Source of the DNA: MB1-2 sp046566065
GTDB lineage: Bacteria; Actinomycetota; CADDZG01; WHSQ01
Length of the DNA: 52,859 nt
Assembly (NCBI GenBank): GCA_046566065.1
Contig: JBKHXK010000017.1
Span: 1-52,859, forward strand
Direction of reading: 5' to 3'
Of the stretch, positions 15,040 to 23,184 are shown piece by piece. How positions within the stretch are numbered: position 1 is the first letter of the stretch; each line of letters begins with the position of its first letter. Made by a program: the position numbers and the translations under genes. The notes beneath the pieces are model-generated. The model had not been told where the DNA came from, made no database searches, and worked only from the letters and a program-made list of their open reading frames with translations.

Positions 15040-15822
15040 GTGGGCGAGTTCGTGAAGGTGGACGTTTCGGATGCAGGCGTAGCGACGATCCGCCTGGACC
15101 GGCCTAAGCTCAACCCGTTGAATCGCCAGGTCGCGACCGAGATCGGCGAGGCGGTCGACAGCGTCGCGGCGAACGAGGACGTTGGCGCCGTCGTCGTCTG
15201 GGGCGGGGAGAGGGTCTTCGCCGCGGGCGCCGACATCAAGGAGATGGGCGAGCGCGACGCGGTCACGATGTTCCGCTACATCGGTTACTTCCAGGACGTC
15301 TTCACCCGGCTCGAGAAGCTCCCCGTGGTCACGATCGCCGCCATCAACGGTTACGCCCTGGGCGGCGGCTGCGAGCTGGCCCTGTCGTGCGACTTCCGTA
15401 TCTGCGCCGAGGACTCCCAGCTGGGCCAGCCCGAGATCCTCCTGGGCGTCATCCCCGGGGCCGGCGGGACCCAGCGCCTTCCTAGGCTCGTCGGCGTGGG
15501 GCGGGCGAAGGACATCATCTACTCGGGCAGGTTCGTGGCGGCGGACGAGGCTCTGCAGATCGGGTTGGTCAACCAGGTGGTGCCCGCGGACGAGGTGTAC
15601 CCGACCGCGGTGAAGTGGGCGGAGAGGTACGCGAGGGGGCCGCGGGTTGCGCTCATGGCAGCGAAGCAAGCGATCCACGACGGGATGAACGTCGATCAGA
15701 CGACCGGTCTGCTGATCGAGCGCCAGGCCTTCGCAGCGCTGTTCGCCACCGAGGACCAGAAGATCGGGATGAACTCGTTCGTGGAGAAGGGACCGGGGAA
15801 AGCCGAATTCGTCGGCCGTTGA
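15040..15822 (+). CDS. Enoyl-CoA hydratase/isomerase family protein
   Basis: Starts at GTG 15040 with AAAGGAG about 8 nt upstream; 260 aa, the usual crotonase length. The oxyanion-hole segments FAAGADIKEM and NGYALGGGCELA are present, and both catalytic glutamates of true hydratases are conserved (in GGCELA and in GQPEILLGVIPGAGGTQR). It should therefore hydrate trans-2-enoyl-CoA to 3-hydroxyacyl-CoA in beta-oxidation or a related pathway, acting as a cytoplasmic trimer/hexamer. It is transcribed divergently from the CoA pyrophosphatase operon and alone. Chain-length preference cannot be read from the sequence. Confidence 0.93.
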   Translation: MGEFVKVDVSDAGVATIRLDRPKLNPLNRQVATEIGEAVDSVAANEDVGAVVVWGGERVFAAGADIKEMGERDAVTMFRYIGYFQDVFTRLEKLPVVTIAAINGYALGGGCELALSCDFRICAEDSQLGQPEILLGVIPGAGGTQRLPRLVGVGRAKDIIYSGRFVAADEALQIGLVNQVVPADEVYPTAVKWAERYARGPRVALMAAKQAIHDGMNVDQTTGLLIERQAFAALFATEDQKIGMNSFVEKGPGKAEFVGR

Positions 15823-15877
15823 CCCCTGGGGGCGCGACCGTTTTCTTCCATCCGTCCCGTTCTGCTAGAAGGGGTCC

Positions 15878-16405
15878 ATGAGCAGACGCGGGGGATTCGT
15901 AACCGAGCTGGTCGTCGCAGTTGCCATAGCGACCGTGGTCGGGGTCGCGTTCCTCCTCGCCACGGGGGAGCTCGGCGCCGCGTGGGAGGCGTTGCGCAAC
16001 GACGACCGGGCCGACGTTGATGTCTCGGCTAGCGCGGGTGACGGGCCGTCACCGTCCCCAACGGCTCCATCTGAGGCCGCGACCGGCCCTCGGTCGGGGA
16101 TCGAATACATGAACGTGAACCACATCAGTGACGAGCTGAATCAGAAGGGCGTCGCCTGCGACGAGACGAACGTCCATGTCGAGGACGAGGAGACTCAAAG
16201 CGGGACCTGCATCAGCTCGGCGGGCGCTGAGGTCACGATATTCGTCTATCTCAAGGCTGCGTCCGCTCCCGCCTCGTTCGAGGAGTACATCGATCTGACC
16301 GAAGGCTCGCTCTTGGAAGGTCCGAATTGGTATCTCGGCTCCACGGACACCGAGTTCCTGAGCGATGCCCAGGGCATCCTCGCCGGAGACCTGCGAGAGC
16401 TCTGA
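15878..16405 (+). CDS. Membrane-anchored extracytoplasmic protein of unknown function
   Basis: The 175-aa protein opens with a short basic stretch and one hydrophobic helix (VVAVAIATVVGVAFLLATG), followed by an acidic, Ser/Pro-rich linker (GDGPSPSPTAPSEAATG) and a globular domain of about 95 residues with two cysteines (VACDETNVHVEDEE; SGTCISSAG) that may form a disulphide. It looks like a type II membrane protein facing outward. No catalytic motif or known family is apparent. It converges with the RTX-repeat gene. Confidence 0.65.
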   Translation: MSRRGGFVTELVVAVAIATVVGVAFLLATGELGAAWEALRNDDRADVDVSASAGDGPSPSPTAPSEAATGPRSGIEYMNVNHISDELNQKGVACDETNVHVEDEETQSGTCISSAGAEVTIFVYLKAASAPASFEEYIDLTEGSLLEGPNWYLGSTDTEFLSDAQGILAGDLREL

Positions 16406-16433
16406 CGCGGCCCCTTGCCGTGACGCGTGAGGT

Positions 16434-17531
16434 CTAGCGGGAGCGCCTCAGCCTGATCGTTTCGCAGCCCTTGGCCCGGCGCTTCTCCTTGAGGGAATCG
16501 ACGTGGCATATATCCGGGCCCGGCCCTCCATCGAACCGATCGAGCCCGCCGCCTCCGATCAGCACGTCGCGTCCGCCCCCGCCGAACAGCAGGTCCGGCC
16601 CACCGGCGGCGAGATAAGAGACCCGCCCCGTGATCGCGTTGGCGCCGTCGCCGGTCAACGAATCGTTCCCGTCGCCGCCTTTGAGGGTGTCGCCTCCCGA
16701 ACCTCCGATCAGGCGATCGTTATCGGTGCCGCCGTCCAGCAGGTCGTTCCCGGCGCCGCCGGCCAGGTCGTCGTCTCCCGCCTGGCCGTAAACCGAGTCG
16801 GAGCCCCCGGCTCCGTTGTAGAGGTCGTTGCCACCGAAGAGGTGAACGGCGTCGTCTCCGGAGCTCCCGGTGAGCTCATCGTCCCCGTTCGTGCCCGAAC
16901 CTATGAAGGTGACCTGACGCAGCGCTATCCCTATCTGCTCCTGGTGGAAGTCCGACGCCGCAACCCCGTTCACGAGACTGCCATCGCCCGACGGCCGCAG
17001 CGCGCTGAAGCGAACCGTCACGAACTGGCCGCGGCCGAGCGCGAACGCCAGGGCCGCTTCCGTGTAGGCACAGGGAGCCGCACACTGCGTGAGGAGGTAG
17101 GCGGCCTCGATATCTCCCACGTCCGAGCCGCCGATCTGGTGGGACACGAGCACGGTCCCTCGTTCGATCTCGGGGAGCCCCTGGACGAGCGCCATCTCGG
17201 CGGCTTGCTCCGCGGACTGAGCGGCGTCCTCGACGCCCACGTCCCAGATCATCCCGACGGCTCCCGTCGAGCCCGTGGATGTCGTGGTGTACTGCGGCCC
17301 ATCCCATTCGCCTGAATCAGAGTCTTCGCAGCACTCGGCGTCGTTGTAGTCGGGTGGAGAGAGGATCTCCACCGAGACCTCCTCGGGCACCCAAGCGGTT
17401 GCGTTCCCTTCGAGAGGACGGACCTGGACGCTTTCGATCTCTTGAGCGAGCGCGGACGGAAGCGGGCCCACCACCGCGGACAGCACGACGGAGGCGAGGA
17501 GCGTTCCTAACCAACGATCGCGGACAGCCAC
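16434..17531 (-). CDS. Secreted RTX (hemolysin-type calcium-binding repeat) protein
   Basis: The 365-aa protein has a signal peptide (residues 1-30, cleavage near LPSALAQ), a unique N-terminal domain to about residue 215, and a C-terminal block of RTX nonapeptides GGxGxDxUx: for example GGAGNDLLDGGTDNDRLIGG and SGGDTLKGGDGNDSLTGDG. These bind calcium and fold as a beta-roll outside the cell. A Sec-type signal rather than a C-terminal type I export signal is used, as expected in a monoderm. The GTG at 17531 has TAGGTT 6 nt upstream (17538-17543), so the mRNA is probably leaderless. The N-terminal domain has paired cysteines (ECCEDS; QCAAPC) but no recognised catalytic motif; function unknown. 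Confidence 0.85.
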   Translation of the reverse strand: MAVRDRWLGTLLASVVLSAVVGPLPSALAQEIESVQVRPLEGNATAWVPEEVSVEILSPPDYNDAECCEDSDSGEWDGPQYTTTSTGSTGAVGMIWDVGVEDAAQSAEQAAEMALVQGLPEIERGTVLVSHQIGGSDVGDIEAAYLLTQCAAPCAYTEAALAFALGRGQFVTVRFSALRPSGDGSLVNGVAASDFHQEQIGIALRQVTFIGSGTNGDDELTGSSGDDAVHLFGGNDLYNGAGGSDSVYGQAGDDDLAGGAGNDLLDGGTDNDRLIGGSGGDTLKGGDGNDSLTGDGANAITGRVSYLAAGGPDLLFGGGGRDVLIGGGGLDRFDGGPGPDICHVDSLKEKRRAKGCETIRLRRSR

Positions 17532-17614
17532 GGGTTCAACCTACGGAAGTCCCGGGGGGACCACAACGGGGTTGGGGCCGATTCCTGGAGGCGCCCCCGG
17601 GTTAGCCTCCGGCT

Positions 17615-18592
17615 ATGCATCTCCCCGTTCACAGGATCGTGATGCCAACGCCTTACGCGGTCGGCCCCGTGAACGCGTATCTGATCCGGGCGGAGCCCCT
17701 GACGCTGGTCGATGCCGGTATCAACACCCCGCAGGCCAAGAACGCTTTGATGCTCGGCCTCCAAGAGGTCGAAATCTCGCCGGAGTCGATCCGGAGGATC
17801 CTGATCACGCACGCTCACCCGGATCACTACGGACTCGTGGGTTTCCTGCAAGAGCGGTCGGGAGCCACCGTCTTCTTCCCGCGGCGTGAGATCGCCCGGG
17901 TGCGGGATCGTCAGATGCTGTTCGAGGTGGGGCGGTTGCTGGTCGAGGCCGGGATGCCCCTCGAGCTCCTCTTCAAGATGGACCAACAACGCAAGAGGGA
18001 CCCCTACCGGCCGGGGATCGATCACGACGTCGTCGTGCCGATCGACGAGGGTGAGGCATTCGACTTCGAGCACGACGAAGGCACGTTCACGCTGACCACT
18101 TTGCACATGCCCGGTCACACGGGAGGACACGTGGTGTTCCACGAACCCACCTCCGGGACCCTGTTCGCGGGCGACCAACTGCTTCCGGAGGTTTCGCCCA
18201 ATCCGCTACTCGAGCCGTCGGTGGACGAACCGGGAGAGCGGCGTCGGTCGCTCAAGGAGTATCTGAGGTCTCTCGAGCGGATGGACACGTTGGAGATCTC
18301 GCTCGCCTACCCGGGGCACGGGGGAGAGGTCACCGATCCGCACGAGTTGATCCGTTCGACGATCGAGCACCACCTGAAGCGCAAGGCCGAGGTGGCGAGC
18401 TTCCTCGGGCCGGAGGGCAAGACCGTCTACGAGATCTCCTCCGAGCTATACCCCCACGTGAGGGACTACGACGTCTTCCTGGCCGTCTCCGAGGTCGTCG
18501 CCCACCTGGACCTGGTGGTAGAAGATGGCGACGCCGAGCTCGAGACCAGAGATGACGGCGTGGCTCTGTACCGGTCTGCCGCGGCCCCCTAG
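17615..18592 (+). CDS. Metallo-beta-lactamase-fold hydrolase
   Basis: The 325-aa protein has the MBL metal motif THAHPDHYGLVG (HxHxDH), downstream ligands in LHMPGHTGGH and FAGDQLLPEVSPNP, and AYPGHGGEV near the end of the fold. A C-terminal helical/winged extension of about 90 residues (EISSELYPHVRDYDVFLAVS) matches the glyoxalase-II-like and LACTB2-like hydrolases that use it for substrate binding. The substrate could be a thioester, lactone or RNA; the sequence does not decide. TAGCCT (17603-17608) ends 6 nt before the ATG, suggesting a leaderless mRNA. A second MBL gene of the same subtype is cut off by the right end of the window. Confidence 0.88.
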   Translation: MHLPVHRIVMPTPYAVGPVNAYLIRAEPLTLVDAGINTPQAKNALMLGLQEVEISPESIRRILITHAHPDHYGLVGFLQERSGATVFFPRREIARVRDRQMLFEVGRLLVEAGMPLELLFKMDQQRKRDPYRPGIDHDVVVPIDEGEAFDFEHDEGTFTLTTLHMPGHTGGHVVFHEPTSGTLFAGDQLLPEVSPNPLLEPSVDEPGERRRSLKEYLRSLERMDTLEISLAYPGHGGEVTDPHELIRSTIEHHLKRKAEVASFLGPEGKTVYEISSELYPHVRDYDVFLAVSEVVAHLDLVVEDGDAELETRDDGVALYRSAAAP

Positions 18593-18619
18593 CCGAGGCA
18601 GAGCAAGGGATTTGTTAGG

Positions 18620-18639
18620 GTGCTAGCTCCAGCAAGCAC
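18620..18639. promoter_or_regulatory. Imperfect dyad in the etf leader
   Basis: GTGCT-A-GCT-CC-AGC-A-AGCAC is an inverted repeat with one A/A mismatch. TAGGGT (18616-18621) could be the -10, which places the dyad at the transcription start of etfBA, where a repressor or a 5' hairpin could act. Weak evidence. Confidence 0.3.
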
Positions 18640-18671
18640 TCACTTGAAGACCTCGCCTCTAGGAGGACCTT

Positions 18672-19439
18672 TTGAACATCGCGGTGTGCGTGAAACACAT
18701 CCCGGATCCGAACGTTCCGCCCGAGATGGACGGCAAGTTCCTGAAGCGTGAAGGCGTCCAGGGGGTCCTGGACCCCGGCGACGAGTTCGGCGTCGAGGCT
18801 GCTCTGCAACTGAAGGAGGCCCACGGCGGCGAGGTGACCCTGGTCTCCATGGGACCGGCCACCGCTCAGGAAGCGATCCGCCGGGGGCTGTCGATGGGCG
18901 CGGACAAGGGCGTGCTCGTGAGCGATGGCTCTCTGAAGGGCGCCGATGCACTGGTCACGGCCCGGGTGCTGGCCGCCGCCATCAGCAAGGCCGGCGAGTT
19001 CGACCTGGTCATAGCCGGCGTCGAATCCACCGACGGTTACACGGGTACGATGCCCGCCACGCTGGCCGAGTTCCTGGGCCTTCCCCAGGTGACCTTCGCC
19101 AAGACGATCGACGCCTCTGACGGCAAGTTGAAGGTGAACCGGCAGACGGCCGAGGGCTACCACGTCGTCGAATGCCCGCTGCCCGCGCTGCTGACCGTGA
19201 CCGCGGGTGTGAACGAGCCTCGTTACGCCTCGTTCAAGGGGATCATGGCGGCCAAGAAGAAGCCGCTCGAGCAATGGTCGGTCGCCGACCTCGGGCTGTC
19301 GGGCGATGACATCGCGATCAAGCAGGAGGTCGCGGAGGTGACTCCGGCCGAGGAGCGCAAGGCCGGAGAGGTGATCACGGACGACGGCACCGCGGCGAAG
19401 CGGATCGCGGACTTCCTACAAGAAGCGAAGGTGATCTAG
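18672..19439 (+). CDS. etfB: Electron transfer flavoprotein beta subunit
   Basis: TTG start at 18672 with a perfect AGGAGG at 18661-18666. The 255-aa protein shows the EtfB features: MNIAVCVKHIPDPNVPPEMD at the start, the AMP-binding GVESTDGYTGTMPATLAEFLG segment, and the recognition-loop region VTAGVNEPRYASFKGIMAAK. With EtfA it carries electrons from acyl-CoA dehydrogenases to the respiratory chain in the cytoplasm. It is followed after 3 nt by etfA in one transcript. The recognition loop has a typical Leu-poor actinobacterial form; nothing suggests an electron-bifurcating partner nearby. Confidence 0.95.
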   Translation: MNIAVCVKHIPDPNVPPEMDGKFLKREGVQGVLDPGDEFGVEAALQLKEAHGGEVTLVSMGPATAQEAIRRGLSMGADKGVLVSDGSLKGADALVTARVLAAAISKAGEFDLVIAGVESTDGYTGTMPATLAEFLGLPQVTFAKTIDASDGKLKVNRQTAEGYHVVECPLPALLTVTAGVNEPRYASFKGIMAAKKKPLEQWSVADLGLSGDDIAIKQEVAEVTPAEERKAGEVITDDGTAAKRIADFLQEAKVI

Positions 19440-19442
19440 GAC

Positions 19443-20396
19443 ATGCCAACCATCTGGGTTTACGCAGAGATCGACAACGGGAAGCTCGACCCCGCCGCGC
19501 TGGAACTGGTCACCAAGGCGCGACAGCTCGGCGACGTAGAAGTGGTTGCACTGGGCCCCGGGGCGACGGAGGCCGCAGGGCCTCTTGGCGAGCACGGCGC
19601 GGAGATCGTCTACGCGAGCGACGACGAGGTCTACGCGGATTACATCGCTCAGCCGCACGTGCACGTTCTCACGGAGCTCATCGGTGAGAACGCGCCGGAC
19701 ATGATCCTGTTCGCCACGAACTACGACTCACGCGACATCGCGGGTCGGTTGTCGGCGCGACTCGGCACCACGTTGATGGGCAACGTCATGGAGATCGAGT
19801 CCGTCGATCGCGCGAAGACCGCCATCTTCGGAGGCTCGCTCATCGTGGACGTCGCGCTGGAGGGCCAGCCGAAGATCGTCCTGGTGCGGCCCAAGTCCTT
19901 CGTGGCCGAGGCCACGGGCGGCGAAGCCACCGTCGTGCCGGTCGAGGCCGAGATCCCCGAGGAGGCCAAGCGGGCGAAGCGTGTCGAGCGCCACGAGGAG
20001 GCGGCCAGCGGTCCCAAGCTCGAAGAGGCCCCCGTAGTTCTCTCCGGGGGCCGCGGCCTCCAGGAGCCGGACAACTTCAAGCACCTCGACGAACTGGCTT
20101 CTGCGATCGGCAATGCAGCGGTCGGTGCGACCCGCGCGGTCGTCGACGCCGGCTGGGTGCCGTACTCGTACCAGATCGGCCAGACGGGCAAGACCGTCAA
20201 GCCGAGCGTGTACATCGCCTTCGGTATCAGCGGCGCGACCCAGCACATCGTGGGCATGAAGGGCGCGAAGCGCATCATCGCGATCAACAAGGACGAGGAA
20301 GCCCCGATCTTCCAGATCTCCGACCTGGGCATCGTCGGCGACGCCCTGAAGATCCTGCCCCAGCTGGTCGAAGAGGTGAAGTCCCGGAAGGGATGA
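19443..20396 (+). CDS. etfA: Electron transfer flavoprotein alpha subunit
   Basis: 317-aa FAD-binding subunit. The N-terminal domain I is followed by the conserved C-terminal FAD domain: LSGGRGLQEPDNFKHLDELA, then GATRAVVDAGWVPYSYQIGQ, then ISGATQHIVGMKGAKRIIAI and the final DLGIVGDALKILPQL. Every flavin-binding signature of EtfA is present. It pairs with EtfB upstream and accepts electrons from acyl-CoA dehydrogenases, none of which is encoded in this window. The following small gene starts 25 nt downstream and may be part of the same transcript. Confidence 0.96.
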   Translation: MPTIWVYAEIDNGKLDPAALELVTKARQLGDVEVVALGPGATEAAGPLGEHGAEIVYASDDEVYADYIAQPHVHVLTELIGENAPDMILFATNYDSRDIAGRLSARLGTTLMGNVMEIESVDRAKTAIFGGSLIVDVALEGQPKIVLVRPKSFVAEATGGEATVVPVEAEIPEEAKRAKRVERHEEAASGPKLEEAPVVLSGGRGLQEPDNFKHLDELASAIGNAAVGATRAVVDAGWVPYSYQIGQTGKTVKPSVYIAFGISGATQHIVGMKGAKRIIAINKDEEAPIFQISDLGIVGDALKILPQLVEEVKSRKG

Positions 20397-20421
20397 TCCC
20401 GACCTCAGGGGACGGACCGAC

Positions 20422-20805
20422 ATGGCTTCCTTCGGCGATCGGATCAGGGGTTTCTTCTCCAAGCGCTCCAACCCCGGGTTGGATCAGCTGGAGGTCTTCG
20501 CCCGAGAGCGCAAGGGCGTCGAGGGCTATATAGAGCCGCGGACCGCTACCAGTTCGACCACGCTGTTGCTGGTCGACCGGGACGGCGACCACCTCCGGGC
20601 CCCCGTGAAGGAGCCGGAGGACGCCGCCGCGTTCTGCAATCGTCTGTCGATACCGGTGTACGACGCCCAGGTGATCGGCTACCCCAAACGGATGAAGGAT
20701 TTCGACAAGCGCCGCAAGGCCGGTGAGGTCGCCTCGATCGATGACGACATCGCCGAGCTCGAGAAGCGACTCGCGTTGGAGGACCCAGGGGGCCCCGACC
20801 ACTAG
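20422..20805 (+). CDS. Small conserved protein of unknown function
   Basis: 127-aa soluble protein: MASFGDRIRGFFSKRSNPGL, then a central alpha/beta region (TTLLLVDRDGDHLRAPVKEP; FCNRLSIPVYDAQVIGYPKR) and a charged C-terminal helix (SIDDDIAELEKRLALED). AGGGGA lies upstream of the ATG. It is encoded between etfA and the cysteine desulfurase gene, on the same strand with short gaps. I know of similar short hypothetical proteins in actinobacterial genomes but no function. No cysteines apart from one, no signal peptide. Confidence 0.65.
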   Translation: MASFGDRIRGFFSKRSNPGLDQLEVFARERKGVEGYIEPRTATSSTTLLLVDRDGDHLRAPVKEPEDAAAFCNRLSIPVYDAQVIGYPKRMKDFDKRRKAGEVASIDDDIAELEKRLALEDPGGPDH

Positions 20806-20840
20806 TCGGGAGCCCTGCGGGGCCCCCGTATCCTGGGGTT

Positions 20841-21986
20841 ATGCACTACCTGGATCACGCCGCCACCACCCCCGTGCTCGAAGAGGTGACCGATCTCACG
20901 ATCCGGATCCTGCGGGAGGACTTCGGGAACCCCTCTTCCGTGCACGGATACGGACGCAGAGCGAAGGAGCTGGTCGAGGACGCCCGCGACCGGTTGGCAG
21001 CCGCCATCGGCGCTCGTGCCGACGAGATCGTGTTCACGGGCGGGGGGACAGAGGCCGACAACCTCGCGTTGACGGGGGCCGCCGCGAAGCTTCGGGGTAA
21101 CGGCGATCACATCGTCGTCAGCTCCTTCGAGCATCACGCGGTGCTCGACGCAGCGGCCGCGTTGGAGCGCTACGGGTTCCAGGTCTCCCGCGCCCCCGTC
21201 GGCTCAGACGGCATCGTGGACCCCGCCACCGTGGCGAGCCTGGTCAGACCGTCGACCATCCTGGTCTCGGTGATGGCCGTGAACAACGAGATCGGCACGG
21301 TTCAGGACATCGCCTCCATAACCGCAGCCGTGCGGGCGGCGAACGCGAACACGGTCGTCCACACAGACGCCGTGCAGGCTCTGGGGAACATCCCCGTGGA
21401 CGTGCACGCGTGGGGCGTGGACCTCGCCGCCTTCGCCGCGCACAAGCTCGGGGGCCCCAAGGGGGTCGGTGCCTTGTTCGTTCGCTCCGGGATCGCCATC
21501 GAGCCGTTGCTGCGCGGGGGTGGCCAGGAACGCGGGCTGCGTTCGGGCACCTTGAACGTGCCCGGCATCGCCGGGTTCGGACTCGCTGCAGAGGTTGCGG
21601 CCAAGGAGGTCGACGAGAAGATCGAGCGTCTCCGGGCCATGCGCGACCGTCTGCTCGAGGGCCTACGCAGGGCCGTGCCCGACGTGGTCGTCAACGGCGA
21701 CCTGGAACGCCGGGTCGCGGGGAACCTGAACGTCTGCATCCCCGGCACTGAGGGCGAGACCTTGTTGCTCCTGCTCGACCGGGCGGGGATCGCGTGCTCG
21801 TCCGGGTCTGCATGCGCGTCGGGCGCCCTCGATCCCTCGCATGTATTGCTGGCGATCGGTACTCCCAAGAAGCTGGCCAAGGGCAGTCTGCGGTTCTCAC
21901 TAGGTCGTTCGTCCGTGGAGGAGGACGTGGACGCCGTTCTGGCGGCGCTTCCCGGAGTGATCTCGCAAGCTCGGAGGGCGTCATGA
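20841..21986 (+). CDS. Cysteine desulfurase (NifS/IscS family)
   Basis: PLP enzyme that removes sulfur from L-cysteine as an enzyme-bound persulfide. The 381-aa protein has DHAATTP near the start, SSFEHHAVLD with the PLP-stacking His, the Schiff-base Lys202 in AAHKLGGPKG, and the sulfur-carrying Cys319 in the IACSSGSACASGAL loop. The longer loop places it in the class I (NifS/IscS) group. TATCCT (20829-20834) ends 6 nt before the ATG, so the mRNA is probably leaderless. The stop overlaps the mnmA start (ATGA), making MnmA-dependent tRNA thiolation the obvious use of its sulfur; iron-sulfur cluster assembly is also likely. Confidence 0.95.
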   Translation: MHYLDHAATTPVLEEVTDLTIRILREDFGNPSSVHGYGRRAKELVEDARDRLAAAIGARADEIVFTGGGTEADNLALTGAAAKLRGNGDHIVVSSFEHHAVLDAAAALERYGFQVSRAPVGSDGIVDPATVASLVRPSTILVSVMAVNNEIGTVQDIASITAAVRAANANTVVHTDAVQALGNIPVDVHAWGVDLAAFAAHKLGGPKGVGALFVRSGIAIEPLLRGGGQERGLRSGTLNVPGIAGFGLAAEVAAKEVDEKIERLRAMRDRLLEGLRRAVPDVVVNGDLERRVAGNLNVCIPGTEGETLLLLLDRAGIACSSGSACASGALDPSHVLLAIGTPKKLAKGSLRFSLGRSSVEEDVDAVLAALPGVISQARRAS

Positions 21987-23071
21987 CCTCCAAGAAGGCC
22001 GTCGTGGCCATGTCGGGTGGGGTCGACTCCTCGGTCGCCGCCGCCTTGCTCGTCGAGCGGGGTTACGACGTCACGGGCATCATGCTCAAGCTCTGGAAGG
22101 GGGAGGCTGCCAACAACAACTCCGGCTGCTGCAACCTCGGCGCGGCCGAAGACGCCCGGCGCGTCGCCGACAAGCTCGGCATCCCCTTCTACGTGCTCAA
22201 CTTCGCGGAGACGTTCGAGGACACCGTGATCCGCAACTTCCACGATGACTACTCCGCCGGCCGCACGCCCAACCCGTGCGTGCGCTGCAACCAGTGGATC
22301 AAGTTCGGCGCGCTGCTGGAGCGCGCGGATGCCTTGGGCGCGGACCTGCTCGCCACGGGCCACTACGCGCGGGTGCGTCGTGAAGCGGGCAGCTATCGGT
22401 TGCTGCGCGGTGCCGATAGCCGCAAGGACCAGTCCTACGTCTTATGGATGCTCACCCAGCGAGAGCTGGCCCGCACCGTGTTCCCGGTAGGCGACATGGA
22501 GAAGGCGCAGACGCGAGCGATAGCCGAGTCGCTGGGACTCCGGACCGCGCACAAGCCCGACTCGCAGGAGATCTGTTTCGTGCGAGGCGGGGACCTGCCG
22601 GCCTACGTGGAGGAGAACATCCCCAACGCGTCCGTGCCCGGACCGATCGTCGACGGGGGAGGCCGGACCTTGGGCGAGCATGGCGGGGTGGCTCGCTACA
22701 CCGTCGGTCAGCGGCGAGGTCTGGGGATCGCTCTTGGAGAGCCCGTGTTCGTCACGGGTATCGAGGCCGCGACGAACACGCTGCGGGTCGGCCCCCGCGC
22801 CGACCTCGCCGTCGGCGAGATGACGCTGGACGAGGTGACCTTCGTACGCGAGCCGGTCGAGGGCGGGGTCCTGGTCCAATACCGGGCCCACGGCGACGTC
22901 TTCCCGGCCCTCTTGCAAGCCACGTCGACGAGGTGGACCGTCACCTTCGACGAGCCCGTCGAGGCGATCGCTCCGGGCCAGTCCGCCGCGTTCTACTCGG
23001 CCGCCGATCCGGACGAGCTCCTCGGCGGGGGTGTGATCGCCGCCACCGTGCCCGCGGCCGTGCCGGCCTAG
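21983..23071 (+). CDS. mnmA: tRNA-specific 2-thiouridylase
   Basis: MnmA adenylates and thiolates U34 of tRNA Lys, Glu and Gln. The start ATG 21983 overlaps the desulfurase stop (ATGA); the frame stays open upstream but that part is antiframe of the desulfurase. The 362-aa protein has the PP-loop AMSGGVDSSV, the catalytic pair Cys99 (TPNPCVRCN) and Cys198 (SQEICFV), and the GRTLGEHGGVARYTVGQRRG segment. The desulfurase directly upstream should supply persulfide sulfur. The last 15 residues are Ala/Val-rich and low-complexity. Confidence 0.96.
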   Translation: MTSKKAVVAMSGGVDSSVAAALLVERGYDVTGIMLKLWKGEAANNNSGCCNLGAAEDARRVADKLGIPFYVLNFAETFEDTVIRNFHDDYSAGRTPNPCVRCNQWIKFGALLERADALGADLLATGHYARVRREAGSYRLLRGADSRKDQSYVLWMLTQRELARTVFPVGDMEKAQTRAIAESLGLRTAHKPDSQEICFVRGGDLPAYVEENIPNASVPGPIVDGGGRTLGEHGGVARYTVGQRRGLGIALGEPVFVTGIEAATNTLRVGPRADLAVGEMTLDEVTFVREPVEGGVLVQYRAHGDVFPALLQATSTRWTVTFDEPVEAIAPGQSAAFYSAADPDELLGGGVIAATVPAAVPA

Positions 23072-23106
23072 GCCGGGCCTGCGCTCGACCGCCCCGCCCC
23101 GGCCTA
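23069..23106 (+). terminator. Possible terminator hairpin after mnmA
   Basis: TAGGCCGGG (23069-23077, including the mnmA stop) and CCCGGCCTA (23098-23106) are perfect 9-nt inverted repeats with a 20-nt loop. No T tract follows, so termination is uncertain. Confidence 0.35.
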
Positions 23107-23184
23107 GCGGAGCAAGCAGGAAACCTCTCTCGAGGCGGCGAACAACCCCGGCATACCCGTTCGCCTTCCAGGGAGCTCATACAT

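Noticed and set aside
16540..16800. Repetitive sequence possibly a non-coding satellite
   Set aside because: It encodes the glycine/aspartate RTX repeats in frame on the minus strand.
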